Shown one piece after another: positions 35,607 to 44,179 of a stretch of 64,000 nt of DNA. Each line of letters begins with the position of its first letter. The stretch's first letter is position 1. The notes below the pieces were generated by a model, which was not told where the DNA came from, made no database searches, and worked only from the letters and a program-made list of their open reading frames with translations. The stretch is taken from assembly GCF_030409685.1 (NCBI RefSeq), contig NZ_JAUFQJ010000007.1:124001-188000 (forward strand). The letters run 5' to 3'. Both the position numbers and the translations under genes were made by a program. The stretch is from Ferruginibacter paludis (GTDB lineage: Bacteria > Bacteroidota > Bacteroidia > Chitinophagales > Chitinophagaceae).

Positions 35607-36500
35607 TTATAAAGTCTGTTTACTCATGGCAAAGCAGGCGGCACCAATGGCGCCTGCAAAATCGCCGTACGTTGCTTTTACGATGGTTGTCTTGTTTCCA
35701 CCCGGCCGCCATTCGTATTGGTCAAGATAACTATTTAATGGTTCAAATAAATCATCACCTGCCTGTGTGATGCCACCACCCAATACAATGATTTCAGGCG
35801 AAAGAATGTTGATGATGGAAGCCAGCCCAATGGCCAGTTGTCTCACCGATTTTAACCAGACTTCTTTTGCAAATGCATCGCCGTTTTTATACGCCTCCAG
35901 CAAGGCATAGGTGGAGTTGAATTTGCCCCGGCTTCTTTTTTCAATGGTGCAATTGCCGATGCAATCTTCCAGGCTGCCGGGCATGCCGGTTACGTCACAA
36001 TCGCCTTCATCGTCAATCACCATATGGCCTATATGACCGGCTTTATTAAATCCGCCCTGGTAAGGCTTTCCGTCGATTAGGATGGCGCCACCCACACCTG
36101 TACCCAGTGTTAGCATTACCACATTTTTTTTGTTGATGGCGGCACCAAAAGTGGCTTCGCCCATCATGGCTGCTACGGCATCGTTTAGCACATAAGTGGG
36201 TTGCTGCAAATACTTACTCCAGTTAAAATTTTCGAGGCCCTGCAGACGGCCGGGCATAAAGGTAATAGCAGTATTATCTATGTTGGGCAGACCAGGGGCA
36301 GAAAGTCCAATGACTGTTTCATTGATGTTTAACAAATGCTGCAATTCTTTTACTGCAACTGCAACGGCATTTTTCCAACTGGTATCATCGCCATCATTGG
36401 TTGGCTGGTAGGTTTCATGCAACAGGTGACCGTTGGCATCCAATGCTACCGCTTTTATTCTTGTGCCGCCTAAATCAATGCCAATGATTTTTTTTTGCAT
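35607..36500 (-). CDS. ROK-family sugar kinase with altered zinc motif
   Basis: A 297-residue ATP-dependent sugar kinase of the ROK group. DLGGTR (9-14) is the phosphate-1 motif, VLNDAVAAMMGEA (104-116) has the catalytic Asp107, and LTLGTGVGGAI (130-140) is the second phosphate loop. The usual zinc motif CxCGxxGC is degenerate: in GDCDVTGMPGSLEDCIGNC (166-184) only the first cysteine aligns, and Cys180 and Cys184 lie elsewhere. No helix-turn-helix is present, so it is a kinase rather than a NagC-type regulator. It likely phosphorylates GlcNAc, ManNAc or glucose. Confidence 0.85.
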   Translation of the reverse strand: MQKKIIGIDLGGTRIKAVALDANGHLLHETYQPTNDGDDTSWKNAVAVAVKELQHLLNINETVIGLSAPGLPNIDNTAITFMPGRLQGLENFNWSKYLQQPTYVLNDAVAAMMGEATFGAAINKKNVVMLTLGTGVGGAILIDGKPYQGGFNKAGHIGHMVIDDEGDCDVTGMPGSLEDCIGNCTIEKRSRGKFNSTYALLEAYKNGDAFAKEVWLKSVRQLAIGLASIINILSPEIIVLGGGITQAGDDLFEPLNSYLDQYEWRPGGNKTTIVKATYGDFAGAIGAACFAMSKQTL

Positions 36501-36633
36501 GTTTATTTATGGTTGAAAAGGAAGTTGCAATAATTTGATGTAGTAAACCATCTTCACTATTACAACAGTATATCTCTGCGATATGCCATTTGTTCGACTT
36601 AATGCCGGCGCTTCAATTTTATTGTTCACTATT

Positions 36634-36666
36634 GCTTTAAAAGTACAAGTGAGTGACACAACGATG
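36634..36666 (+). repeat. 33-nt dispersed repeat, copy 1
   Basis: A 33-base string ending AAGTGAGTGACACAACGATG in the 206-base gap between the SDR and ROK genes. The same string, with one base changed, is at 59174-59206. Both copies are intergenic and in the same orientation. No arms, target duplication or gene are attached. Confidence 0.7.
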
Positions 36667-36706
36667 CTCAATTGAAAACAATTGCCGGTGCACAAATTAT
36701 TTTTTG

Positions 36707-37501
36707 TCAGACCGAATATTGTCCTTCACTTACATCCCATCCGCCATCCACTGCGACAACCTGACCCGTTGTAAATTTTGACAGGTCACTCATAAAATAG
36801 GTGGCCAGTCCATCCAGGTCTTCCGGGGCGCCGATTCTGCCGCCATCCAACGGTTGTTTTGTTTTTATAAAAGATAAAATGGCGTCATCTTTTGCAGCTC
36901 TTTGTGCCATGGGTGTTTCAACCAGCGCCGGTGCGATGACGTTGATGCGTATATTATTTTTTGCATAATAAGCGGCGATTGATTTTGTAAAGCCAATGAT
37001 GGCAGCCTTTGCCGCAGCATACGCATGTGTTGAAAAAAAATGCGGCGAAGGGGAGTAGCCCAGCACCGAACCCATATTTAAAATAGTTCCACCCGTGTTC
37101 AATGCCAGCATTTTTTTTACAGCGGCCTGGTTGGATAACATGAGCGAAGTGAGATTCAGTTCCAGGGTGTTGTTCCAGCCTTCGAGTGACAATTCGTGTA
37201 AAGGTCCGTCACCCATTTTTCTGCCGCTGCCACCGGCTACATGATACAAACCATCAAAGCCGCCGAACAGTTCGATGCAGGTATCAATGGCTTTAACCGC
37301 TGTATCGGGCTGCATTGCATCGCCACTGAGAACAGTTGCATGGTCTCCTAAAATTTCTTTTGCTGTTGCAACACTTTCCATATTTCTGCCTACCGCTATC
37401 ACCTTTGCGCCGCTGGCAATAAATGCTTTTGCGGCCGACAACCCAAGGCCTGTAGTGCCGCCGATGATTACAATTTTTTTTGCTTCAAGCAGTTGTTGCA
37501 T
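36707..37501 (-). CDS. SDR-family oxidoreductase
   Basis: A 264-residue classical short-chain dehydrogenase. The NAD(P) loop is GGTTGLG (14-20), NMGS holds Ser145, and Tyr161 and Lys165 in YAAAK complete the catalytic set; VVAVDGGW is the usual end. The acidic-residue region after strand 2 is VGRNMES, which leaves NAD versus NADP open. It lies 24 bases after the metallo-hydrolase gene in the minus-strand block, suggesting it oxidises or reduces the same sugar-derived compound. Substrate not known. Confidence 0.88.
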   Translation of the reverse strand: MQQLLEAKKIVIIGGTTGLGLSAAKAFIASGAKVIAVGRNMESVATAKEILGDHATVLSGDAMQPDTAVKAIDTCIELFGGFDGLYHVAGGSGRKMGDGPLHELSLEGWNNTLELNLTSLMLSNQAAVKKMLALNTGGTILNMGSVLGYSPSPHFFSTHAYAAAKAAIIGFTKSIAAYYAKNNIRINVIAPALVETPMAQRAAKDDAILSFIKTKQPLDGGRIGAPEDLDGLATYFMSDLSKFTTGQVVAVDGGWDVSEGQYSV

Positions 37502-37525
37502 GCTGTTTTCGATTGATTCTGTAGT

Positions 37526-38380
37526 TTAAAATGATGCGTTGCTGCTGAATCTTTCGCCGCCCTTTAAAACTTTATATGGCTGGTTTATTTTTTCTGCTGC
37601 TTCTATAAAATCATTCACGTCTGCTGTGTTAAAACTGAACATATCGTAGTGGCAGGGCACCACGCATTTTGCACCAATGGCTTTTGCAAGCTCCGTCGCT
37701 TCTTTACAATCCAGGTTGCCCGCTACTTTTCTTTCGGGCTTATTGCCATTGATGGGAAGCATTGCCAGGTCTATGTTATAGGGCTTTAGCAAATCAACCA
37801 TACCATCAAACCATAAGGTGTCGCCGCTATGGTAAATTTTGTATGGACCAAATTCAATTATATAACCCATGAATTTTAAGTTGCCATTTTCGTCCCTTTC
37901 AATTTCATTGTGTTTGGCCGGGATACCGTAAAAGGTAAAGTCATCTATTTTGACAGACAAGTCATCATTTATCCCGGTGGGGAATGCTTTTTCGCATTGT
38001 GCTCTTTCTGCAACAAAATTTCTGTTGGCGTCGGGAATGAGGAAACTAATGCCCGGATTATTTTTTAACACCGGTATCAGCGTTTCTGCATCCAGATGAT
38101 CTGTGTGATTGTGACTTGAGGTGACAATCAATATGTCTTTTAATAATTCCGGCCTTATCACCAGTTCGCCCATGCGGGTGTGGGGCTTATCGGATGCTGC
38201 ATATTTTTTTGTGAGTGAATCGGAGAGGTAAGGGTCAATGAGCACCCGCTTACCGTTCCATTGCAACAGGTAACCACTTTGCCCAAGCCACCAGGCATGA
38301 AAATTTGTTTTGTCTTCCAGCAAGGAATCCATTTCCGCAACCAGTGCTTCATTTTTTTGGATGGCTTTTATCAATTCCAT
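37526..38380 (-). CDS. UlaG-like metallo-beta-lactamase-fold hydrolase
   Basis: A 284-residue metal-dependent hydrolase. The start at 38380 is chosen because its ATG shares one base with the stop of the previous gene (TAATG), a coupled start; the frame open to 38470 would run far into that gene. The HxHxDH motif is HNHTDH (90-95), and the downstream metal ligands are in YHSGDTLW and VPCHYDMF. The length and IDPYLSDS block match the UlaG/lactonase branch (L-ascorbate-6-phosphate lactonase relatives). A sugar lactonase would fit the PQQ dehydrogenase in the same block, though this is inference. Confidence 0.8.
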   Translation of the reverse strand: MELIKAIQKNEALVAEMDSLLEDKTNFHAWWLGQSGYLLQWNGKRVLIDPYLSDSLTKKYAASDKPHTRMGELVIRPELLKDILIVTSSHNHTDHLDAETLIPVLKNNPGISFLIPDANRNFVAERAQCEKAFPTGINDDLSVKIDDFTFYGIPAKHNEIERDENGNLKFMGYIIEFGPYKIYHSGDTLWFDGMVDLLKPYNIDLAMLPINGNKPERKVAGNLDCKEATELAKAIGAKCVVPCHYDMFSFNTADVNDFIEAAEKINQPYKVLKGGERFSSNASF

Positions 38381-39408
38381 TATAAGCTTTCCCTTACTTT
38401 TTTGGCACCTTTTACCATGTTGATTAATTTTTGCCTGGAAGCCCATCTTGCTGTCTGGCTTAGACCGCAATCCGGCGCTACGGACAATCTCTCAGCGGGA
38501 ATGTATTTCAAACAACGTTGTATTCTTTCCACCACATCCTCCACCGTTTCTATGTAATAATTTTTTACGTCGATGATGCCGACCGCTACATGCATTTTTT
38601 CTGCGAAAGGCTGCAGCAATTCTATCTCCGCAAATTCCCGGTTGGCCATCTCGATATGAATTTCATCAACGGCCAGTTCCAGGAAATCAGGCAGCATGGG
38701 TTTGAGGCTTCTGTAACCCACCGGGCGTCCCTTAAAGTTGCCAAAACATAAATGTGTACTTAAATTACATTTTCCCACAATCGGTTTCACCGTGCGGTTA
38801 AATATATCTACAAATCGTTTGGTATCTTCTTTATAAGCATAACAACTCATGGAGGGTTCATCTACGGTAATTTCTGTACAACCCGCTGCCACCAATGCTT
38901 CCAGCTCTTTGCTGATGATGGGCATCAAGGCTTCCGTGATGGCGTAGCGATCTTTGTATTGCTCATTCGGCAACAGCCTGCCGCTTAATGTGTACGGTCC
39001 GGGAATGCTTGCTTTTAAAACAGGGCCCTCCGGCGCCAGTTTTTTTAAGCGTAAAAATTCTTTTACTGCGCCCAGTCCGTTGGGTGCGGTGAGCTCGCCT
39101 ACAATATTATTTTTCCCCCGCTGGTCATGTGCAGGCGGGCCGAATTTTCTTGTCTCGGTATCGTTGTTTTGAATACCGCTGATATAACCATAAAAAGACA
39201 GGTTAAAATCAAAGCGGGTTTGTTCGCCGTCGGTTATCACATCCAACCCGGCTGTAACCTGGTCATGCACTGCAGCAATCACGGCGTCTTCAATCATTTC
39301 TTCAATATCGGCCTTGCCAAACTTATCTAAATGTTGTGTTGAAAATTCGAGCCAGCCGGGAAAGGGATAACTGCCGACTACTGTTGTGCGAACAGGAATA
39401 TTTTTCAT
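38380..39408 (-). CDS. MetE C-terminal-like, cobalamin-independent methionine synthase family protein
   Basis: A 342-residue (beta/alpha)8 protein of the type of the catalytic C-terminal half of MetE. It has TTVVGSYPFPG at the start, DGEQTRFDF, ITVDEPSMS, HLCFGNF, DEIHIEMANREF and the zinc cysteine region APDCGLSQTARW. The MetE N-terminal half is missing, as in the stand-alone archaeal-type and catabolic relatives. Its place in a sugar-catabolic block, rather than beside methionine genes, suggests a role other than homocysteine methylation. The stop overlaps the next ATG by one base. Confidence 0.8.
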   Translation of the reverse strand: MKNIPVRTTVVGSYPFPGWLEFSTQHLDKFGKADIEEMIEDAVIAAVHDQVTAGLDVITDGEQTRFDFNLSFYGYISGIQNNDTETRKFGPPAHDQRGKNNIVGELTAPNGLGAVKEFLRLKKLAPEGPVLKASIPGPYTLSGRLLPNEQYKDRYAITEALMPIISKELEALVAAGCTEITVDEPSMSCYAYKEDTKRFVDIFNRTVKPIVGKCNLSTHLCFGNFKGRPVGYRSLKPMLPDFLELAVDEIHIEMANREFAEIELLQPFAEKMHVAVGIIDVKNYYIETVEDVVERIQRCLKYIPAERLSVAPDCGLSQTARWASRQKLINMVKGAKKVRESL

Positions 39409-39570
39409 ATTTGCTTTTTACTTTGTATTTTATTGGGGGCAATGAATGCGGTTTCTTTGTTGTCAATCGTTGTTATCAGCAGCAATTTATGCTTAGTTTA
39501 AGAAAAAGCAAAAACTGTATTGATTATCTTATACCAGTTACCTAAGTTGAGTATTTCAGCCAAAATCATT

Positions 39571-42500
39571 TTATTTTTCTAATGCTTCTATCCGCTTGAT
39601 TATTTTGTAATAGTTGTTGGCCAGCAAATCTTTTTGAAGACTATCTGTCGTGTTGATATCGTTCGAAAATGCAGCTATTGTATATCGATGCGCCGTATTA
39701 TTGTACGCTGGTGAAGCTTTAATTTTTTCAACCAAATTGTTTGCCTGTTCCGAGGCACTTTTCTTTTTTAAAATTTGCAGAGCCAGTAAATTATTAAATG
39801 AAGGATGCATGACATTCTCGTCCGCCATAGTATATTTTATCACACTATCACGCAAAGATGCTGCTTCATTTGTACGACCTGTTTTTTCCATGCAAATGGC
39901 CTGCAGATACTGCTGCAGGCGGTTATCAGGCTCATATGGTGAGCCAACACCAAGGCTTTCGGGCCAGGCTTTCGATTTTTCCAATTTGTCAAAAGCCTCC
40001 TTGTATTTTTTTTGATTCATTAAATTAAGTGCCACGTTGATATAGGCTTGTTCATACACCGTTTTGCCGGAAGTGCTGCCTTCAAAAGGGAGGATGATAG
40101 TCTTATCCAGCGTTTTGGTGCTGGCTTCATATTGGCCGTTGTTTAACTGCACCCGGGCAAACTGCAATGCAAGATTGTAATTGCCTTTAAATTGCTGACT
40201 GGCCTGCGTTGCAAGTGTTAAGGCCGTTTTATTATCACCGGTACTTTCATAATATTCAATCAGCCTGTTCCAGTTGCGCCAGTCGGATGGGGTGATTGTT
40301 TTTGCTTTTTGCAGATCGGCCATTTCGGACGCCGCATTGCCTTTGAAAAGAAAGGCCCGTGAACTATAGAAAGGCGCGTAGTCGGGTTCATTGCCACAGG
40401 CTTTGAATAATTTTACTGCTTCTTCCAACCGGTCGATACCCCAGTAATTCAGGCCAAGATAATATTTAAATTTCCAGCTGGGATTTTTTGATACGGCCCA
40501 TTCCAGTGCAGCAATGGATTCGGTGCGGTAAGGAAATACGAATGCGGGTGATTCATTGGCAGCCTTTGCCAACATGGTTTCATCATTACTCAGATACGCT
40601 TTCCATGTAGCTAACAGCGCATGTGCCGGTGCTTTCTCCAATACTTTTAACGCATCCTCTTTTAAACCAACATCCACATAATTCAGCATCACTTCTAAAT
40701 AACTCTGGTAGGGAAATTCATTTGTTATCTTGGAAGAAAACAGTGTGTAATTTTCAGCCGAATGATGCAATAGGTATTTTTCAAAATGTGCAAAATGGTT
40801 CAGCGGATCGAGTTGATTGAGTTGTTCAATTATTTTATCTGCCATCTCAGCTTGACCAGCTTTTCTGTATTGAACGGCCAATGCTTCCAGTGCCACCACA
40901 TTGTTTTTATTAAAATCAAGCGACTGCAACGCATAATGTTCTGCCAACGGCAGGTTGTTTAACTGCAGTTCCACACCAGCCATTTGTGCATAGGCGGCAG
41001 AACGGAATTCCATCGAACGGGCCGACCAGCCAAAGGTTTCAAGCGCATTGATCAAATCGCCTTTAGCACGGTAATTAATGCCGGCATAATAATTTGCAGC
41101 CGGATGGTAAGCATCCAATTGCAGTGCCTGGTTGGCAAAATACAAGGCGGAATCATATTGGTTGCTGCGGTAAAATAATTCGGCCATTGCAGCCATTGCA
41201 TCTATATACAAAGAGTCTTTTTGCAGGCATTTGGTAAGACTGATTTTGGCTCCGGTATAATTCCTCGCTTCTTTCAGCTCCATCCCCTGGTGATAAAAAT
41301 TAGCCGCACTGTTTTCATTTGCAGGAATGGTTGTTTTAAACGGCCGCTTTACTTCATTTTTGTTGACAGAACCATGTTGCAGATCCATGCCTTCCACCAC
41401 CAGCTCATACGGCGCATCTTTTGCCAATGCAACGGAAGCCTTAAAAACTTCCATTGGCGTAAACTTTTTATCCTGTGTATAAATTACTTTACCGTTTGAT
41501 TGTACAATAATTTTTGCATCGGCAAATGCCAGGGCGTTGATGGCAATTTGCAGCGTGCCATCCTGGTGCGTTACATTCAACACACCCGATTGCGATACTT
41601 CCTGCAAGCCGCCGATCTCTTTTACGGGGAACCACATTTCTTTCCATTGGTCGGTCTGGTTTGGGGGAAAGGTCATCTCCGATATCGGTGTCCTTATATC
41701 CGAAGCAGAGTACTGGTTAAATCCGCGACCAGCCTGGAACTCCATGTACTGGCCATCGCTGTCGGTCAGCAGATCCTTCCATATGGCACCTTCCCTTGCC
41801 TGGCTCCATAACCACAATTTGTACCCGGGCATATCATCATACAAAGCCCAGTGACCAAAACCAAATTCCGATTTATGATAATAACCTCCCATAAAATCGT
41901 TGTACTCACCTACAATATGTACCGACTTATGCGAACCAAAAGCATTGTTGCGGTAAGGCGCCAGGTTGTGGCCATCTTTATCAATGGGCCAGGGATTGGC
42001 TTCGCCATTGTGTTCCAGCGCCTGGTTGCCCGGGTAATAAAACTCAAGGTCGTCTGTAACAACGGCGGCGGCTGTCATCCAGTTATAATAAGATTGTGTC
42101 AATGGCGTTGGGTTGTTCCACAAAGCTTTTGTTTCAAAATAGGCCTTGTCTTTTGGCAGCCGGATTTCCACCCGCCATTGTGTGCGGGATGGCAAATCCA
42201 TGTTGCCGACAAAACAACTCACGCTGCCGTCGCTGTTTTCTTTGGTAGTATAATCAACCGGGTTGGCAGTGCCAGGGTTATGGCCGATGATGCCGAAATT
42301 AAATTCAATACCACCAGAAGTCCACGGCCCACGCATGGCAATGTTGCGGAACTTGATCACTTCGTTGCGGTAAATAAATTCTTTACCCGTGGATTTTTCT
42401 ATGGCACCCCAAACCTTGCCACCGGCTTCCGACAACACATACACTTCAATGTAATCGTTCTCCATTTTTATTACTTTCCATGCCTGCTTTTTGCCGGTTA

Positions 42501-42687
42501 CAGCATAGCCGTCAAAACTATGGTAGGGATAAATATTTTTATGGCTGCCAGTTAAAATCGGCACCGGGTTGGCATCACTAAAAGGGTAGGTAAGCAGCTC
42601 CCTGCTTTCTTCAATGATAGTGGCTTTTTGCGCAAACAAACATTGTGGTAAAAGAAAGAAAGCGAGGAATAAATTTTTGTGGATCAT
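39571..42687 (-). CDS. Secreted DUF5107 / TPR protein
   Basis: A 1038-residue exported protein. The start at 42687 gives the signal peptide MIHKNLFLAFFLLPQCLFAQ; an upstream ATG at 42735 adds 16 polar residues and is less likely. Residues about 60-370 match the DUF5107 look (KVWGAIEKSTG, FRNIAMRGPWTSGGIEFNFG, YYNWMTAAAVVTDDLEFYYPG), a domain with a mutarotase-like sandwich. From about 460 to the end there are many 34-residue TPR-like helical pairs (for example AMAELFYRSNQYDSALYFAN and YYAGINYRAKGDLINALETF). The role is unknown; a glycan-binding or processing scaffold is plausible. It follows the amidohydrolase gene by about 80 bases. Confidence 0.8.
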   Translation of the reverse strand: MIHKNLFLAFFLLPQCLFAQKATIIEESRELLTYPFSDANPVPILTGSHKNIYPYHSFDGYAVTGKKQAWKVIKMENDYIEVYVLSEAGGKVWGAIEKSTGKEFIYRNEVIKFRNIAMRGPWTSGGIEFNFGIIGHNPGTANPVDYTTKENSDGSVSCFVGNMDLPSRTQWRVEIRLPKDKAYFETKALWNNPTPLTQSYYNWMTAAAVVTDDLEFYYPGNQALEHNGEANPWPIDKDGHNLAPYRNNAFGSHKSVHIVGEYNDFMGGYYHKSEFGFGHWALYDDMPGYKLWLWSQAREGAIWKDLLTDSDGQYMEFQAGRGFNQYSASDIRTPISEMTFPPNQTDQWKEMWFPVKEIGGLQEVSQSGVLNVTHQDGTLQIAINALAFADAKIIVQSNGKVIYTQDKKFTPMEVFKASVALAKDAPYELVVEGMDLQHGSVNKNEVKRPFKTTIPANENSAANFYHQGMELKEARNYTGAKISLTKCLQKDSLYIDAMAAMAELFYRSNQYDSALYFANQALQLDAYHPAANYYAGINYRAKGDLINALETFGWSARSMEFRSAAYAQMAGVELQLNNLPLAEHYALQSLDFNKNNVVALEALAVQYRKAGQAEMADKIIEQLNQLDPLNHFAHFEKYLLHHSAENYTLFSSKITNEFPYQSYLEVMLNYVDVGLKEDALKVLEKAPAHALLATWKAYLSNDETMLAKAANESPAFVFPYRTESIAALEWAVSKNPSWKFKYYLGLNYWGIDRLEEAVKLFKACGNEPDYAPFYSSRAFLFKGNAASEMADLQKAKTITPSDWRNWNRLIEYYESTGDNKTALTLATQASQQFKGNYNLALQFARVQLNNGQYEASTKTLDKTIILPFEGSTSGKTVYEQAYINVALNLMNQKKYKEAFDKLEKSKAWPESLGVGSPYEPDNRLQQYLQAICMEKTGRTNEAASLRDSVIKYTMADENVMHPSFNNLLALQILKKKSASEQANNLVEKIKASPAYNNTAHRYTIAAFSNDINTTDSLQKDLLANNYYKIIKRIEALEK

Positions 42688-42768
42688 ATTGTAAATTGTA
42701 TAAAATGAAGACGTTTTATCCTGGTTAGAGCTCATTAAAAGAGTATTGAAAGATACTAAATATCCCTT

Positions 42769-43857
42769 TTACCTTGTAAGCAGTTTCATGGCGTTATCAT
42801 GGTAGAGTTTCTTTAATACAGTATCCGTAAGTTCCAGTCCATACAAAGGCCAGTGATATTTAAACAGGTCGTGTTCATAAATATGTTCATCTGCAGATTC
42901 AAGTAACCTGAAAGTCGCCTGGTAAATTTTAGTGGCAAAATCGAATGTATTAGCGGGATCGTAACCGGCATCGCTGCCATAAAATAATCTATCCTGGTAG
43001 CGTTCAAAAAATGCTTTTGCATACCGCGGCACAGTAGCAATTTCTTTCAGACGGGATGTAATATCAGCATATATATTATCGTACCTGTCAAACAGTTTAG
43101 CAACAATTTCCAGATCGTGACAACAGTTTAATAAATGGCAGGCTATAAAAGTTGTGCCGGGGTTTTGCCGTATGGCTTCCTCAAATGTTTTTAATAATTC
43201 TGCATGATCCAATATGCCTTGCCTGTTCAAATCAATCCGCCAATTGTAGGCATTCATCAGGCCATCATTTTGTTCATCCATGGGCAGGTACATCCAGATA
43301 GGATCTGCAATATGCACATTTACGGGCATACCTAGTTCACCACATTTTTTCAGCAAAGGTTGCATTCTTGCATCATTTAAATGCAGGCCATAACCAGCCA
43401 CCGGTCTTGAATAATATTCGCCCACACCTTTATCACCCAACTCGCCCACGCCCTTTGCACCGAGCCTGTAACAGCGCTCCAGTTCTGCAATCGCACGATC
43501 GGTCCATTCATTGCCCGGTTCATTGTAACCGGTATAATCCAGGCCGCACCAGATATAAAATTTGTCGGGGTATTCAGCAAAACGCCGCATGATTTCATCA
43601 AAGGCAGCACCGGTTTCAAAAGATAGTATAATCGCTTTTTCAACATTTGCTGCTTCCATTGTGTTAACCCATTGCTTAATATTCGTTGTTGTTTGCCAGG
43701 CATGCGTATGCATGTCTATCACCGGAAACCGGGCAGATCGAACAACCGTCTTAACGGTATTAAAAACAGACACCGGCCGGAAATCTTTCAACTTAATATT
43801 TTCCGGCGAGCCGGGCACATCGCCCATTGGCCTGGGTTTTACTTCATCAAGGTTCAT
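42769..43857 (-). CDS. Amidohydrolase-family protein (Amidohydro_2)
   Basis: A 362-residue metal-dependent hydrolase with a TIM barrel. The metal pair is DMHTHAW (His50, His52), with further ligands in VNVHIADP and FIACHLLNC and the catalytic Asp in YGSDAGYDP. Members of this branch are lactonases, decarboxylases or isomer-type hydrolases of cyclic sugar acids. There is no signal peptide, so it acts in the cytoplasm. It is probably the first gene of the minus-strand block that runs to the GH20 gene at 30532. Confidence 0.82.
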   Translation of the reverse strand: MNLDEVKPRPMGDVPGSPENIKLKDFRPVSVFNTVKTVVRSARFPVIDMHTHAWQTTTNIKQWVNTMEAANVEKAIILSFETGAAFDEIMRRFAEYPDKFYIWCGLDYTGYNEPGNEWTDRAIAELERCYRLGAKGVGELGDKGVGEYYSRPVAGYGLHLNDARMQPLLKKCGELGMPVNVHIADPIWMYLPMDEQNDGLMNAYNWRIDLNRQGILDHAELLKTFEEAIRQNPGTTFIACHLLNCCHDLEIVAKLFDRYDNIYADITSRLKEIATVPRYAKAFFERYQDRLFYGSDAGYDPANTFDFATKIYQATFRLLESADEHIYEHDLFKYHWPLYGLELTDTVLKKLYHDNAMKLLTR

Positions 43858-44179
43858 ACATCAATCAATTTTTTAGCCTTTTTTACCTAGCCGACTAATG
43901 GTCCAAAACTCCATTTATTAAGGTATTGCTTTGGCTTGCGGAACAGCGTTTAAATTATAACAATGTCGCCGGCCATAACAGGGTAAGTCATCAAAAATAA
44001 ATGTACAGGAATTTAAAGAAAGGGCTTTATTTTGATTGTTAACAATGCCAATTTCGGAATAGGTTATAAAAAGCAGGTATAAATCAATAGTAACACACCT
44101 GGACCAAAAGAAAGTAAAATCATTCATAAAAATGACAGCACAGTAACTGGTATTGAATTTATAATATTGTAAAAAAACG
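43858..44179. other. Divergent intergenic region
   Basis: 322 bases between the minus-strand catabolic block and the DUF2961 gene. It must hold both promoters, but no exact TAnnTTTG with partner is seen and no strong hairpin is present. Confidence 0.3.

Noticed and set aside
38381..38470. A longer start for the UlaG-like hydrolase at 38470
   Set aside because: It would overlap the MetE-like gene by 90 bases, whereas 38380 gives a one-base stop/start overlap and begins the family domain.
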